Positions 9,549 through 20,731 of a DNA stretch of 64,000 bases are shown here, in pieces (within the stretch, counting starts at the first letter, position 1; each line of letters opens with the position of its first letter). Position numbers and translations under genes: made by a program. Below the pieces are notes generated by a model. It saw only the letters and a program-made list of their open reading frames with translations. It did no database searches and had not been told where the DNA came from. This stretch comes from Cycas panzhihuaensis (taxonomy: Eukaryota > Cycadophyta). The stretch is taken from contig CM041465.1 of the NCBI GenBank assembly GCA_023213395.1, positions 41,423,741-41,487,740 on the forward strand, in the 5' to 3' direction.

Positions 9549-10644
9549 TCATTTGTATTTGCATCGCTTTGTCCTTAGAAATGTCTTGAGAATGACGTCT
9601 TCAACTTGATCCTTGTCTTCGAACTTGTAGTGATATCTTTGTTGTAGAATGATGTCTTCATCTTGATTTGCATCTTCAATTATGTACTGATGTCTTTGTA
9701 GGATGGTATCCTCAACTTGATTTTTGTCTTCAATCCTGTAGTTATGATGTTGATGTAGCAGCTCTAGCAAGTGCAAATCATGATTCTTCATTGTGCCTAG
9801 TCTAGTTTGATTTTGATGTAGATCATGTAAACAACCATCTTCAATCACAACTTGCCTGTCATCATTATCTTGTATAAACTCTTGATCATCATGTACAACT
9901 ATGTCTTTTTCAATCTTTGGAGCAGAATCTTGATCACCTAGCATACTCTTTGAACTTGAATTAATGCTTAAAGAATGAGTGTCATCAATATAAGACTCAT
10001 CCTTTATAGGATCATTAGATTCAATTTCTCTTGAAATCAATTCATCACTTTCAATGTCTTCATCTGTAATTTCATCAATGCATTCAACAGTAGAAGTTTC
10101 GTCAGTACTAAAACATTCTTCATCTTGACATGTTGTTTTATCAATGTTGATGATACTTTCTTCATTTGTTGTACTTGTACCATAACTAGCCTTAATTGCT
10201 TTTTCAATCATTCGTTGTGTTTCTTCAGGAGTTTGTTCAAATACTTCCCTTAGAAAATCCCAAGCTTCTTTAGCATTATTTGCATGTAGAATCATAGGAA
10301 TAACAAAATGGAATTTGGAGGGAAGATCAATCTCCTTTGAATGCAAAGATGCATCATAATGAATGCCATTCTATCTTTCTTCTCAAGCATTTCTTGTCTT
10401 CATCATCATTAGGGATATCATATTCATCAGTAACAATCTTCCACAAACCTCTAGCTATGAATAGACATCTCATTTTAATTGTCCAAAAAAAGTAGTCTCC
10501 ACCATTGCATTTAGGTACTGGAAGAAGCGAATCCCTTAAGTAATATTCATTTGTGTCAGGAGCATATATAACCACATCATTATCCTCCATGATTGTAAAT
10601 GTCATTTCCACATGCCACGTCCCTTTTTCAATCAATACACTCAC
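9549..10644 (-). pseudogene. Element B gag-like protein with C-terminal tandem repeats
   Basis: Copia-type gag (DUF4219/UBN2). The N-terminal part (10354-10644) has VPKCNGGDYFFWTIKM and RGLWKIVTDEYDIP, the W-rich gag entry domain. After a frameshift near 10350 the protein continues as FHFVIPMILHANNAKEAWDFL and EVFEQTPEETQRMIE. It then becomes strongly acidic (DEITDEDIESDELI) and ends in three units of 18-19 residues of pattern Y-x-I/F-EDxNQxEDxILQ (about 9590-9765). There is no CCHC knuckle and no pol. The 265-codon open part is long for this window, suggesting limited decay. It lies against the 3' LTR rather than the 5' LTR, which is unusual. Confidence 0.75.
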
Positions 10645-13600
10645 TTATCATTAGTCACTTGCCTATTGATCACTTTCAACAAATTTCCTCATGTTTCATA
10701 TCTCACATCATTGACTTTATCATCACATCATTGCCTTATCTATTTCACATATCGCCAACCAGTCACATAGAATCCAAACACTCACTTCACCAAATCGATG
10801 CCTCATAAATCTCACGATAATCATACATGTCATGTGTCGCTATCAAGACACACACTTCACTTGATTGTCCAAAACACACAACTCATGCCATTACACTTGC
10901 AACTCATGTAACTTCAACAAAACTCATCCTTCTTTGCCTGTTCAGATCATGAAACATGCCTAATTGCTTCACTAACTCACCCAACAAAGTGTTCAACCTT
11001 GTCATGTAACCTCACATGTTACAAGGTTCATAATTGCCAAGTCATCACTTCATCAACTCTCTGATGCAAACACATACCTCATCATATATCCACAATAAGT
11101 CTCAAGTCAATAGAGTGCGAAACATGAGTTAATGTCATCTCACATTACCAATGTACTCTCCCATATGAAATACATACAAGAAAGCCTCAACAGTCACCTC
11201 ATCAATATCTCATATCATCAAAGTATTCTCATATAATCGCATACAAATGAACAATGAAAAAACCTCAAACTTTGTCTCATGTCATCATGTCAACACATCA
11301 ACTAATAACTTGCTTCAAAAATCACTCACTCATATCACCATTAACTCAATGCCAAAGATTGCTCCCTTGTAACAATAGCTCGCTTGTAAATCAATCATTA
11401 CCTTGATCACAATGCCCCCTCCAAATTAAGCCATCAGGTGACTGCATTGAAATTATCCCTCTCATACATTGAAATTATCCCTCTCAAACTACGGTTGTGC
11501 TATATAATAAACACAGGCAACTGTATAGCAACTGAATCAACATACTGAACAACAACAACTGGCTATCTATGCAATCCAAACGAAGGCTAACTCAGCATCT
11601 TCCACAGATTCACCATGATTTCTCAAGTGACTGAGATGGCACAACGACAGTACGATTACCACATGCTCTAATAAATAACTGTTGTTAAAAATGAAACAAC
11701 AACATCGAAACTCTTTGACGCTCAGCTTGCAGTGATTATGATCATGCAACATATACCAATAACACAGATGGTGCTAAATGTATTAGCAAATTCTTCATGA
11801 CTTCTGTAACGGACTTGATAACATTCTATATTATATTATCTCCTCAGTTCGTATCTCCATGTGAAGGCTGTCTGTGGGCATTTGAAGTGTTATGTACGGA
11901 CTGATCTACATGCCTTCATTACAAAAAATCCATAACGAACATGTAGGTCTTAATTATCATGCAATATTGGAAACCCTCGATGCAGAGTCAATCAGATATG
12001 ATCCTCTCGATCAAATATACGAACCGGTCGAGCCTAAATAAATATTCTAGCAAACACCTTAGTTGTTTCACATAATCATCTGGTCGGTCACTTGTTCACA
12101 CAACAAAACCACTCCAGTATGCAGGAACCACTATAGATCGTAATCCATAGCTTATATCACTCTCAAATGATGGCTTCGACAGATTTGTGTAGCTTCAAGC
12201 CTATGATGGTAGAGAGAATCGTTCAACGACAGCGCATACAAGGCAACATGAATTCAATGCATATGAAAATGCGCAATTATATCATATTGAGGTTACCGCA
12301 CTGCTCCAATAAAGGCACTGGATAGAAGAGCCAGAATAAAACCTTTGAGATTGTCAGAAGACAAAACTATACTGAAACCTTCTTTCTCTTTTGAAATGTC
12401 TGATAACAGCAAAGTATCGACATGGCCCCTCATGAAACAAATCACAGCTATGCAAAATACCAGTGCCCGGTATTGTGGACTAACCCTTCGGTAACCCTTG
12501 TCTGTCAAATATGAATCACAGAGCATTACTCGTTGAATCACAGGTGATTTTCACATGGCTTTCTCTGAAATCTATCGATGGTGATCTCCCCCTGGATAAT
12601 GTTACCTATGAGAAGTTTCCCCCAACTCCATAACACTCATAGCGCATGAAGAGCAACCTCGACATATCTTTCAACTCTATCCAACACCCTGAAGCTGGCC
12701 AATAGCCAATTCCAGAATTTGGGTTTCGCTGATTATAATTCCATGTAAAGAGACCAAAGATCCGAGCATTCAAAGCTGAAGATTGCGTGGGGAAAAAACC
12801 AGAAACCAATACACAAAAACTCTAGTGAATGGATCGAACTGGGTAATCAAAAATTTCTCCAGATTGAACTTGAAGAAACATTACTCTGAGATTTTTCTGG
12901 TGGTAGGCTATAAATGGCGAGTGTTGTTATTTCCAAAAGGAAACAACGTGGACCACTTGTCTATATACTTGGACGTGGCAGATTCTGCCACGTTACCATA
13001 TGGTTGGAGCATATTTGCTTACTTTAGCTTGGCCGTCGTCAATCAGATTCATCCAAAATACACCATCATCTCATAGAAACATGACTTAATCACTTCATAT
13101 TTCCAATACCATTTTCCCCCTTATGTAAAGAGGTGGTTATCTCTCTTCCACATCCCGACAGTCCCCACAAAGGGAAACAAAAAATGACAAAGTGGGTTTG
13201 GGCCAGAGACAAAACACAAGCAGCCAGCATCGGATAGAGAACACGAGTTCCAATCCCACAGAGTAGCGTAGCGACAGAACCTAATAAGATCAAGGTTCTT
13301 GCTTATTTTACTGGGAATTTTTCTCCCGACAATTTTTCTCCTCTGATCGCTAGAATCCGGCTTCTGTGCGCAGGTAATCTTCCATAGAATTAACTTTCTC
13401 CTTATTTTTCCATCTTACACACTCAAATTCCCCTTCCAGAAAGAAAACAAGAACAAACTCTTCAACATGAAAGAGTTGTAGATTGTAAACAAAAGAACAC
13501 GTATCAATCCCCTTTAAAAGTATCAACAGCGTGTAATATTTCAGAGATTTGGCCCAAACTGGCGATCTCAGACTTGAAATATGACGAACAGTTTTATCGG

Positions 13601-15044
13601 GGCCATGGATTTGTCATTCGATGGGCTTTGATACGTTGATTCCACCATGTATAGCAAGGTCTGTGTGATCCTCTGCTAACGCTCTCTGACTCCTCGCACA
13701 AAACTCTCACTATGTTTTAGGTAAGAAAAATGGCAGCTTTGTTTTCAAAAAGGTCTGAGGACAGATTCTCACACCCACATATGTGTTATGTATACATACA
13801 GCCTCTTCTACCTAGCGACCACCACGCGACACCTGCTAAGCCTGCCTTCAGCCCTCTCTAGGTTGTAGGATCGATGTCCTCCACTGGCTCTTGGCCTTGG
13901 CGCTGTGAGCAGAATAGCATTGGCCCATGACCGACTGATATGCTACCATAGTTCAACTAAATGATACACAACACAGATAATGCACCCCAACACTATTGGT
14001 AGCAAAACCCAATTTTGAGAATATTGGTGTGAAGAACCAACCGGCAGATCAAATAAGAATATTCGGGCGAATGATAACTTCAAATATGGCAGGGCAACTC
14101 ATGCATGTATAAACCGACAATGACTATATGTATGTAACTAATAGGTGCACTATAATAATATGCGTGGTTGATTATATCATCGTGAACAAACGATGAACAA
14201 CATATGGTTACAAAAATAGGTGATAGAATAATCATGCAGGGTTAGTAGAAGACCTCCAGCTGAAACATTTTAACACAGATTACAAATTCACATAGGTGCG
14301 AGGGCAAAAATCGGCAGCGATCAATCATACAAAACAGTGAATAAAGAATTGGCTGCAACATATCAATAAAATGCTCAAAACCTAAATAGACGATCTAATA
14401 AATAGGCAACTACATATAATCCAACAGTTGTAATATCACAGTTGATGGGCGTCTTTATTTAATATCATGGCTGGGTGATTATTCTACGATGACAATAGAA
14501 CACAGGTTGCATCAACATCTCAGTGATTCATATTCACTTAGACATGGCGAAACACATAAGCGATATCATCATATATTTAACATGGCAGCACAAATATCTG
14601 AATAGGGGAACAAAGTATATCATAAGTGCAGAACAAAATTATCAATTAGTAAAGAATGAAGGTGAGCATATATAAATCACGGTTGAAATATATTAAACGA
14701 TAAAAAATTTAAACGCAGGGATTAAATTATACAGATGTCTCCATAGGCAATAGATAATTCAACACTGTTGAAGTATTAAGACAGGCAGAATGATTATTCA
14801 ATCAAAACGTAAATATACTGAGCATACCTTATGATATAACATTGGTTATATTATTCACAGCACTGCAATTAGTCCCATGGGCTCTCATTGGCAACAGAAG
14901 GCTGGCAAATAGGTGTATGGCTTCTTGGGTGTATGGCTTCTCTTCATACACGGATGACTTCAAATACCTCAATCACTGGTCAACGAATGTCACCACATAA
15001 TCACATGGCAGAATTACGATTTCACCCAAGCTCGCTTCACCTTA
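10645..15044 (-). other. Element B internal region without recognisable genes
   Basis: 4.4 kb between the primer site and gag. 10650-11460 is a TCA/CTCAT-rich low-complexity stretch (TGATGTGA-type on the minus strand). 12300-13900 is visibly richer in G+C than its surroundings and looks unlike the rest of the window. Several open frames of 60-97 codons occur on both strands (12293-12541, 12606-12809, 12783-13076, 13090-13293), but none resembles a family I know. Nothing supports pol. It may be captured host sequence. Confidence 0.5.
12973..12993. promoter_or_regulatory. Perfect palindrome of two ACGTGGC (G-box/ABRE-like) cores
   Basis: Arms ACGTGGCAGA and TCTGCCACGT are separated by one T. 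ACGTGGC is the core bound by plant bZIP factors (G-box / ABA-response element). Whether this one is functional is unknown; it sits in the unexplained interior of element B. Confidence 0.45.
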
Positions 15045-15056
15045 GCTCTGATACCA
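15045..15056 (-). other. Element B primer-binding site
   Basis: TGGTATCAGAGC on the minus strand, directly against the 5' LTR. This is the initiator-Met tRNA complement used by many plant copia elements. Confidence 0.88.
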
Positions 15057-15241
15057 TGTTGGGACTGCAACACAACCGAAAAACTCAAGAACCGAAATGG
15101 TATCATGAGATACCTCTTCTTCAATTGAATAAAAGTACAAGATAGAAAGTATTTAAATACCCATAAATTTATGAGTATAACATAAGCTGAAACTTGTAAG
15201 CTGACTACTATAAATGTGCATTACAAATTACTTTTCTAACA
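15057..15241 (-). repeat. Element B 5' LTR (185 bp)
   Basis: Own-strand start TGTTAGAAAAGTAATTTG, end GCAGTCCCAACA. It has a TATA-like GTATTTAAATAC and the inverted repeat GGTATC-TCAT-GATACC. It does not align with the 3' LTR beyond short motifs. Confidence 0.82.
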
Positions 15242-15850
15242 AATTGTATTTTGCCTTACTATCCCACACTGCTTATAGAACTACTCAAATTCCTTTGATA
15301 AAAACTCACCTCCATTATCAATCATCAGTACCTTGATTTACCAGTCACTCTGATTCTTGACCAAGGCCTTGAATTCTTTGAATTTACCGAAGACTTTAAA
15401 ATTTTGCTTGAGAAAGTATAGCCATGTCTTTCTTGAGAAATCATCTATAAATAAGACAAAGTATTTAGACCCACCCAATGAGGGTACATCAACAGGTCTA
15501 AAAACATCGCTATGAACTAATTGCAGAATACCCTTTGCCCTCTTTCAAACTTGAAGGAAAACTAACCTGATTATTTTTTCCATACACACAATGCTCATAG
15601 AAATCAAAATCAAATGAGCCATTAATTCCAGATATTTCTTCTATCATACCTTTAGAGAATAAATCATGGAGGCCTTTCTCTCCAATATGGTCCAGTCTCT
15701 GATGCCACATCATTGTTTTACTAGTAAGTGATATTTGAGTCCTATCTTCATTATTATTACTTTCTATAATAGCTGGACTACAACTTCCAACACATATTGT
15801 ACTTGCATCAAGCTTATATAGTGTTCCAAATCAGACCCCTTTTACTAATA
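15242..15850 (-). pseudogene. Copia A pre-integrase, integrase finger and core N-terminal part
   Basis: Upstream half of the integrase split by element B. 15510-15713 holds MMWHQRLDHIGEKGLHDLF and EHCVYGKNNQVSF, the gag-pre-integrase/HHCC finger. The core follows with PSLGGSKYFVLFIDDFSRK (first Asp) and IDNGGEFLSKEF (second Asp). Stops are scattered. The frame meets the part at 9307 once element B and one AATTG are removed. Confidence 0.88.
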
Positions 15851-15860
15851 CCAACGCTCC

Positions 15861-16320
15861 TCAAACCATTCTGCAACCATCTCTATTGAAGATCACTTCT
15901 ATTCCTGCATCACCCAATTGACTGATAGATAATAGACACATGGCTAAACTAGGAATATGACTCATATCAGGGATAGTTTTAACCCTTCTATCCCCAAATC
16001 TAATCTTCACCCTTCCATGACCCACAATTTCATATGGGTAATGATCCCTAAGAAATTCCTCACCTCCATCAATCCTTGTGTATTTACAAAACCAGTCGCT
16101 ATGGGGAGTAACATGAAGCAAAGCACTAAAGTCAATTAACCAAGACTCAATATTTGACAACTTACTTGAGGTTACCAAGTAGACATCACCATCAGCTTCA
16201 TCGGAGACTTCTATTATCGTGGAAGAAGTAGCTTCAGGTGACTTTCCCTTATCAACGTTGACTCGACACTGGCTCTTCATATGGCTAACCTTCCCACATC
16301 TCTAGCAGACTAGAGGTCCT
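15861..16320 (-). pseudogene. Copia A protease and CCHC knuckle
   Basis: Zinc knuckle (CGKVSHMKSQC) at about 16270-16320, followed by a 139-codon open stretch with the protease: SWLIDFSALLHVTPH (active-site DSG changed to DFS), KYTRIDGGEEF, GHGRVKIRFGDRR, SHIPSLAMCLLSISQL. The altered active site predicts no activity. Confidence 0.87.
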
Positions 16321-17018
16321 CTACTTGGAGATTTGGATTTTCCTCTAGATTTTGGCTATCTATTCCTAGGCCTTTGTTGGTCATAATCTAATGTTTGACC
16401 TCTCACTGCTAATGCTTCTTTTAAATAATCCTCAAAATTTTTTTTCCTTATCTCTTCTAAAAGCAGAGTATCCATAACATCATCAAATTTTAGGGTGCCA
16501 GCAGTCGTGATACTAATCATCATCATGAGATTATCCTAAAAATTAAGAAGCAAACATAACAGGGTAATACACTTGTCTTCTTTAGATATTGTTACTCCAA
16601 TTGAAACAAGCTACCTCACCATGGTGTTAAATATAGTGAGATGATCTACAACTACATCTCTATCACTCATCCTAAGTGAATATAACTTTTTTCAAAGAAA
16701 TAGCTTATTAACTAGGGACTTTATCTGATACAAAGCATCTAACTTTCTCCACAGATCTTTAGTAGTAGACTTTATGGTAACATTCAATAATACCATGTAT
16801 GAAAGATATAACCTTATTAAACTGATTACCTTTCGATCAAGCTTCTTCCAGTCTTTATCACCCATAGTCGTGGGCTTTGTTCCTGCTACAACAATCCACT
16901 GATCCTTGTTGATGAGAATATATTCTATCTTTAGCTTCCATAGCTCAAAGTTCTGGCCATTAAACTTTTCAATCTCTATCATTTTAGTGCTTACCATAAC
17001 CTTCACACTCAAGTTCAC
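16321..17018 (-). pseudogene. Copia A gag
   Basis: UBN2/DUF4219 gag. 16692-17018 is open: EIEKFNGQNFELWKLKIE, QWIVVAGTKPTTMGDKDW, TKDLWRKLDALYQIKSL. The C-terminal part at 16321-16691 keeps MSDRDVVVDHLTIFN-like and VRGQTLDYDQQRPRN-like segments with stops. It closely parallels copia C gag at 45941-46660. Confidence 0.88.
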
Positions 17019-17069
17019 TCAACAAGGCTCCCACTTACTAAATGGCTTCCCACAGAACTAAAACCCCTA

Positions 17070-17081
17070 GCTCTGATACCA
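17070..17081 (-). other. Copia A primer-binding site
   Basis: TGGTATCAGAGC on the minus strand, two bases from the 5' LTR. Confidence 0.9.
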
Positions 17082-17083
17082 AA

Positions 17084-17521
17084 TAAAGAGAAAATATATA
17101 ACCAAGAAGCAATGTGATAATATAACTCTAAGCCATGAAAAGAATGAATAATATAAACAAATTAAGCACTCAATAAAGTACACCAGGAGATTCAGGTCTA
17201 AGCATAGACCTTTTAGTAATATGAATAACAACTAAAGAATTACAGAGATGAATGAACCCCAACTCTTCTTCTTGACTCATCCATAACCATTACATCATGT
17301 CCATATATTACATGTGTCGTTACACAAGAATATATAGACACAATATTACAAGATACTACTTTGCAGTTTTATAATACAATGGGCATAAACTATTAGGGGG
17401 CCACTAGCCCCCCAGACCCCCCACCCAGTGGCCTTACAATGGGACCCTGGACCCCACAAAGGGGCTCAGGTGTAATGCCTATACCCATGCAACACTTTTA
17501 AAGTGTTTAACATACCTAACA
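17084..17521 (-). repeat. Copia A 5' LTR
   Basis: 438 bp. It matches 6525-7035 but lacks about 73 bp in the G/C-rich block (junction near 17395). The terminal TG is mutated at the inner end. Confidence 0.92.
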
Positions 17522-17526
17522 ATGTT

Positions 17527-18559
17527 GGTTCTTCTTATTGATAAATGGGGGGTGGTTATTGATAAAATACCCATATGCTTGGCTCCTTTAGTTTTGCAAG
17601 AGATATAAATTAGCCTATCTTCTCTTGCATTTAACAACTAGATGTCCAGCTTTTCAAAAGTAGAGGTAAGTGACATTTAGTTTAGCCTATTGATTCTTTT
17701 GAGACTATCCTTATGGTTGGTGCTATGACTATTGAGGTTACTAAGTTAAATAGGAGGAGGAGGAGGTACCAATAAGATGTTATTGAGTTGGCTACTTATG
17801 TGACTCTTGTGATATGGAGAGAGTGTTCAAGTGTAGAGCTAGGTTTTATTGATGACTAAGCTATTGAGTTGCTCTATTAATAGTCTTATCCTTTTCTGAG
17901 TTTGAGACTATAAAGATAGGAGTTGAGTTAGATGTTAATGTCACCCCTAGTTGATTAAGTATATTCTCCTCTCAAAGTAAGATCTCCTCAAAGGTTATAA
18001 AGACCATCTTGGAGTAGTCATCATGTAACTTGGATATGAAGGAGTTGTATTCAATGGGTAGAATGTTAATGGTACTAAAAATCAAGCCATGATTGAAAAG
18101 TAGTTCACCAAGGATAATGAGTTAGTTTCTAATAGTTTTAACTTTGATTAAATGATCAGTGATATTTTCAACAAAGGGCATGGTAAATAAATAGGCTTTA
18201 AGTGTTAAAGATCTAGATTTATCTTTTCTCTCATAGAGATGACAAAGTATTTTCTACACCTCATGAGATATTTGGGTGGTTTCAATGTTTTAATCCACTT
18301 GGTCTTCAACTACGAAGTGGAGGAAGGATAATGCTATGTTACCCTTAGCTTTAAAGTTTGTTAAGGCTACAAGATTAAGTGGAATTATTATAGTGGAATC
18401 ATTAGGGTTTGATGTAGGAACGAGAAGAGATATGTTTCCATTAACATAGGTCTAAAATGCATTCTTAATAAATAAGATTTTGACTTGATTCTTCCATGGT
18501 ATAAAGTTGTTTATCCCATTTAGTTTAATGGTATTTAAAAGGAGCATTTGTGATGCCAT
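17527..18559 (-). pseudogene. Copia 1 gag
   Basis: UBN2-type gag of the outer element. The start at 18559 is the ATG of MASQMLLLNTIKLNGINNF, followed by IPWKNQVKILF, LTNFKAKGNIALSFLH, QISHEVQKILCHLYERKDK, TLKAYLFTMPFVENI and FISKLHDDYSKMVF. There are several stops. The end nearest copia A carries the first units of the seven-residue repeat that continues at 6524. It parallels copia D gag at 28331-29327. Confidence 0.82.
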
Positions 18560-19760
18560 GTTTGAAGGATTCTAAGGATACTGATCTTTAGAAAAGCTCT
18601 TGGTTAATATCCTATTTAATGGTACTTGCCTATAAGTGGTAAAGTAAGGACTTGATATGCCAATACATGAGCTCAAGGGCTTGATATACCTTGGTACATG
18701 GGCTGTAAAGAAGGTCCTAAGACCCCTCTTATTTGTTTTCTCACCTGCATTGGTCTTATACCGAATGATAGATATAGTAGTGAAAACTTACTAACTAAGA
18801 TATTCACCCCCCTAAGTCTAGCCTGGTCTCCAAACTCCAAAGGATAGGGTCTCTACCTTAGCCTACCACCTAATACACCTGATAGTCAATGAAATTCCTC
18901 ATCCAATATAAGTATACCAAGGGCATGTACATGGTGGTAACTTTAGGGGTCTTAATTATTTCCTTTACAAGGCTAGAAAGGGGGTTCAATTTGAGAGTTA
19001 TCTTTTTAATATAAAAATTTAATTTTTTTAGTGAGTTTCTTACACATAATAGGTCCTTTTTAAAGTAATAAATCAAATGAGAATGAAATAAGGCAAATTA
19101 AAATGACAAGGATAGGTTTAGAAAGCTCTTGATAGGCCAAGCTTTAAGAGTAAACTTCTTCAACCTTCCAAAAGTAATACCTACATATGAGACATAACCA
19201 TGCACTCATTAATCTTAAAAATTAGAATTGAATGACTAAAAAAGATAAGCCACAACTAAATCTAGCAAAATAACCTCAAGGAAACTAAAAAAGCCTTCCA
19301 ATCTTGAAAAATAAGGCTCAAATAGCTTAATCACAAAGGCCAACTTGAGTAGCTAATATCTCCTATAAATTAACTCTAAGTCTGGATCAATTTAATTCTA
19401 AGTTGTAGAGATCTAAATCTACTTTTTAGTTCTTTAGATAGTTCATAAAATAGACATACAATTAAGGAGATATCATAAAAATAGTATAGGTACCTCTTTA
19501 TGCCCCCAAAACTAGTGAAAATGGGGTTAAGCCCCCTCTGAATTAGCCCATGGTCACTTGAAGGCTACACATGACCACCTATTAATGCTTCTAGGGTGCT
19601 AGAAAACTTAAAGAATTATTAAAAAGGGCTAAATGTTTTTATAAAATAAAAGATAATCAAATTTAGCTAAATAAGATTTAAAATCTAAACTTTATGAGGT
19701 CATATGAGGGATGAATGTGACCAAACAAAGGGGCTACAACAGATTTAAAGTGAGATTTAA
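18560..19760 (-). other. Copia 1 untranslated leader, truncated
   Basis: Non-coding leader upstream of gag. 18610-19060 aligns by eye with 29510-29940 in the copia D leader (shared CCTATAAGTGG, GTGGTGGTAACTTTAGGGGT). Further similarity near 19500-19740 matches D around 31290-31600. No LTR or primer site is found before the gypsy relic begins at about 19778, so the 5' end was lost. Confidence 0.6.
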
Positions 19761-19777
19761 GTCATATTTAATATCTT

Positions 19778-20301
19778 ATGACTAAAGTTTTAAAACATAA
19801 GATAGAAATGGGGTTCACTTTAGAAGTTATCAAACCTACCCTACTCTTTAATCCTTCCATATTAACTAGTAAAGAAGAGAGGAATTATAATGATATTGTC
19901 TCTTTCTATATCAAAATATTCAAGGAGGATATCAAAGTTAGATGTTACATTATTGACAAAGGGTCCTTAGTTAGTATTATTCCTTTTTATCTCCTAGAAG
20001 AATTAGAGGTATCAATATTTGAGCCTGTCAATTGGTATGTCAAGGCTATGACAAAAATTAGAAGAATTTGTTCAACCAAGTCACCCTTTCACTCATGCTT
20101 ATAAGGAAGACAATCTTGGTGGAATATATTATCCTTGATCTTAACCTAAAATTTAATATATTATTAGGTTATCTATGGATTAATAAGATGTTATCACTTT
20201 ATTCCTTACTTTTTAATAAACTCAAGTTTATACATCATGGTGAGTTTTCATCAAGTATAAAAGCAAGCCTATTAGGTAGACTATCCTACTCATTGAAATA
20301 A
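19778..20301 (+). pseudogene. Gypsy (Tat/Ogre-like) aspartic protease relic
   Basis: Plus-strand fragment of a gypsy polyprotein. First frame: VRCYIIDKGSLVSIIPFYLL (active-site D-S/T-G decayed to DKG). After a frameshift near 20070: EYIILDLNLKFNILLGYLWI, then SLYSLLFNKLKFIHHGE, matching the C-terminal protease segment of Tat/Ogre elements (LGRPWIH...LHQ-KFI pattern). It is opposite in strand to its neighbours. No RT follows; 20302 onward is not recognisable. Confidence 0.7.
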
Positions 20302-20731
20302 TTTTTAAGAAAGGAAAATATTCTTATCCTTTTAACTTGATAGGCTTTAGATAGTATTTCACCCTTAAACCACTTCCAAAATGAGATGAGAGAGATTAGC
20401 ATGATCACCATGATTTTTCCATAGAGTGATTCTCCTTTAATCACCCAATTAGAGGTCTTCCCTCTAACAATGAGGAAGATTCTCCCTCTCTTATTGATCT
20501 CTCTTTTGGCTCTATTCATTAACATATTTATAATCTATAATTAGACTCCTTACATTGCTTTATTGGGGATTTCCTACTCAAATAGGTCTTTCACTTGAGG
20601 TATTTACTTTTGTTGATATATTTCCTTAGAATTATAAGGTTTTGTTGTAGGATTCATTCATGCCTAGTCCACCTCTTCATGATCCATCTTATTAAGAGGA
20701 TCTAGTTTTAAGAGTTATTCTTAGACTCAAC
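20302..20731. other. No recognisable feature
   Basis: 430 bases between the gypsy protease relic and the LTR of element E. A 79-codon open frame on the minus strand at 20286-20525 overlaps the relic and has no family signature. Nothing is called. Confidence 0.5.

Larger units (their letters stand above)
9308..15241 (-). mobile_element. Element B: gag-only LTR retrotransposon with dissimilar LTRs
   Basis: 5.9 kb inserted in copia A integrase with a perfect 5-bp duplication (AATTG). The ends form a perfect 8-bp inverted repeat, TGTTAGAA...TTCTAACA. A polypurine tract (AAGGGGGAG, minus strand) adjoins the left LTR, and a Met-tRNA primer site (TGGTATCAGAGC, minus strand) adjoins the right LTR, so structurally it is a complete LTR element transcribed leftward. 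The two LTRs (9308-9525 and 15057-15241) are however very different in sequence. The interior encodes only a gag-like protein next to the 3' LTR; no protease, RT or integrase was seen. Confidence 0.85.
6525..17521 (-). mobile_element. Copia element A (contains element B)
   Basis: A Ty1/copia element on the minus strand, inserted in copia 1 gag. Its LTRs are 6525-7035 and 17084-17521. The ends read TGTTAG...CTCTTCA in its own direction. The flanking 5-mers are ATGTG (6520-6524) and ATGTT (17522-17526), a target duplication with one mismatch. The domain order is gag, protease, integrase, RT and RNase H, and the integrase is split by element B (9308-15241). The family is shared with copia C and the solo LTR at 21029. 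All ORFs are broken. Confidence 0.92.

Noticed and set aside
12293-13293. Four open frames of 67-97 codons inside element B considered as a captured gene
   Set aside because: No recognisable domain, no consistent strand and no splice pattern that can be supported; kept only as a region-level remark.
20286-20525. 79-codon minus-strand frame
   Set aside because: Overlaps the gypsy protease relic on the other strand and contains only basic/hydrophobic low-information sequence.
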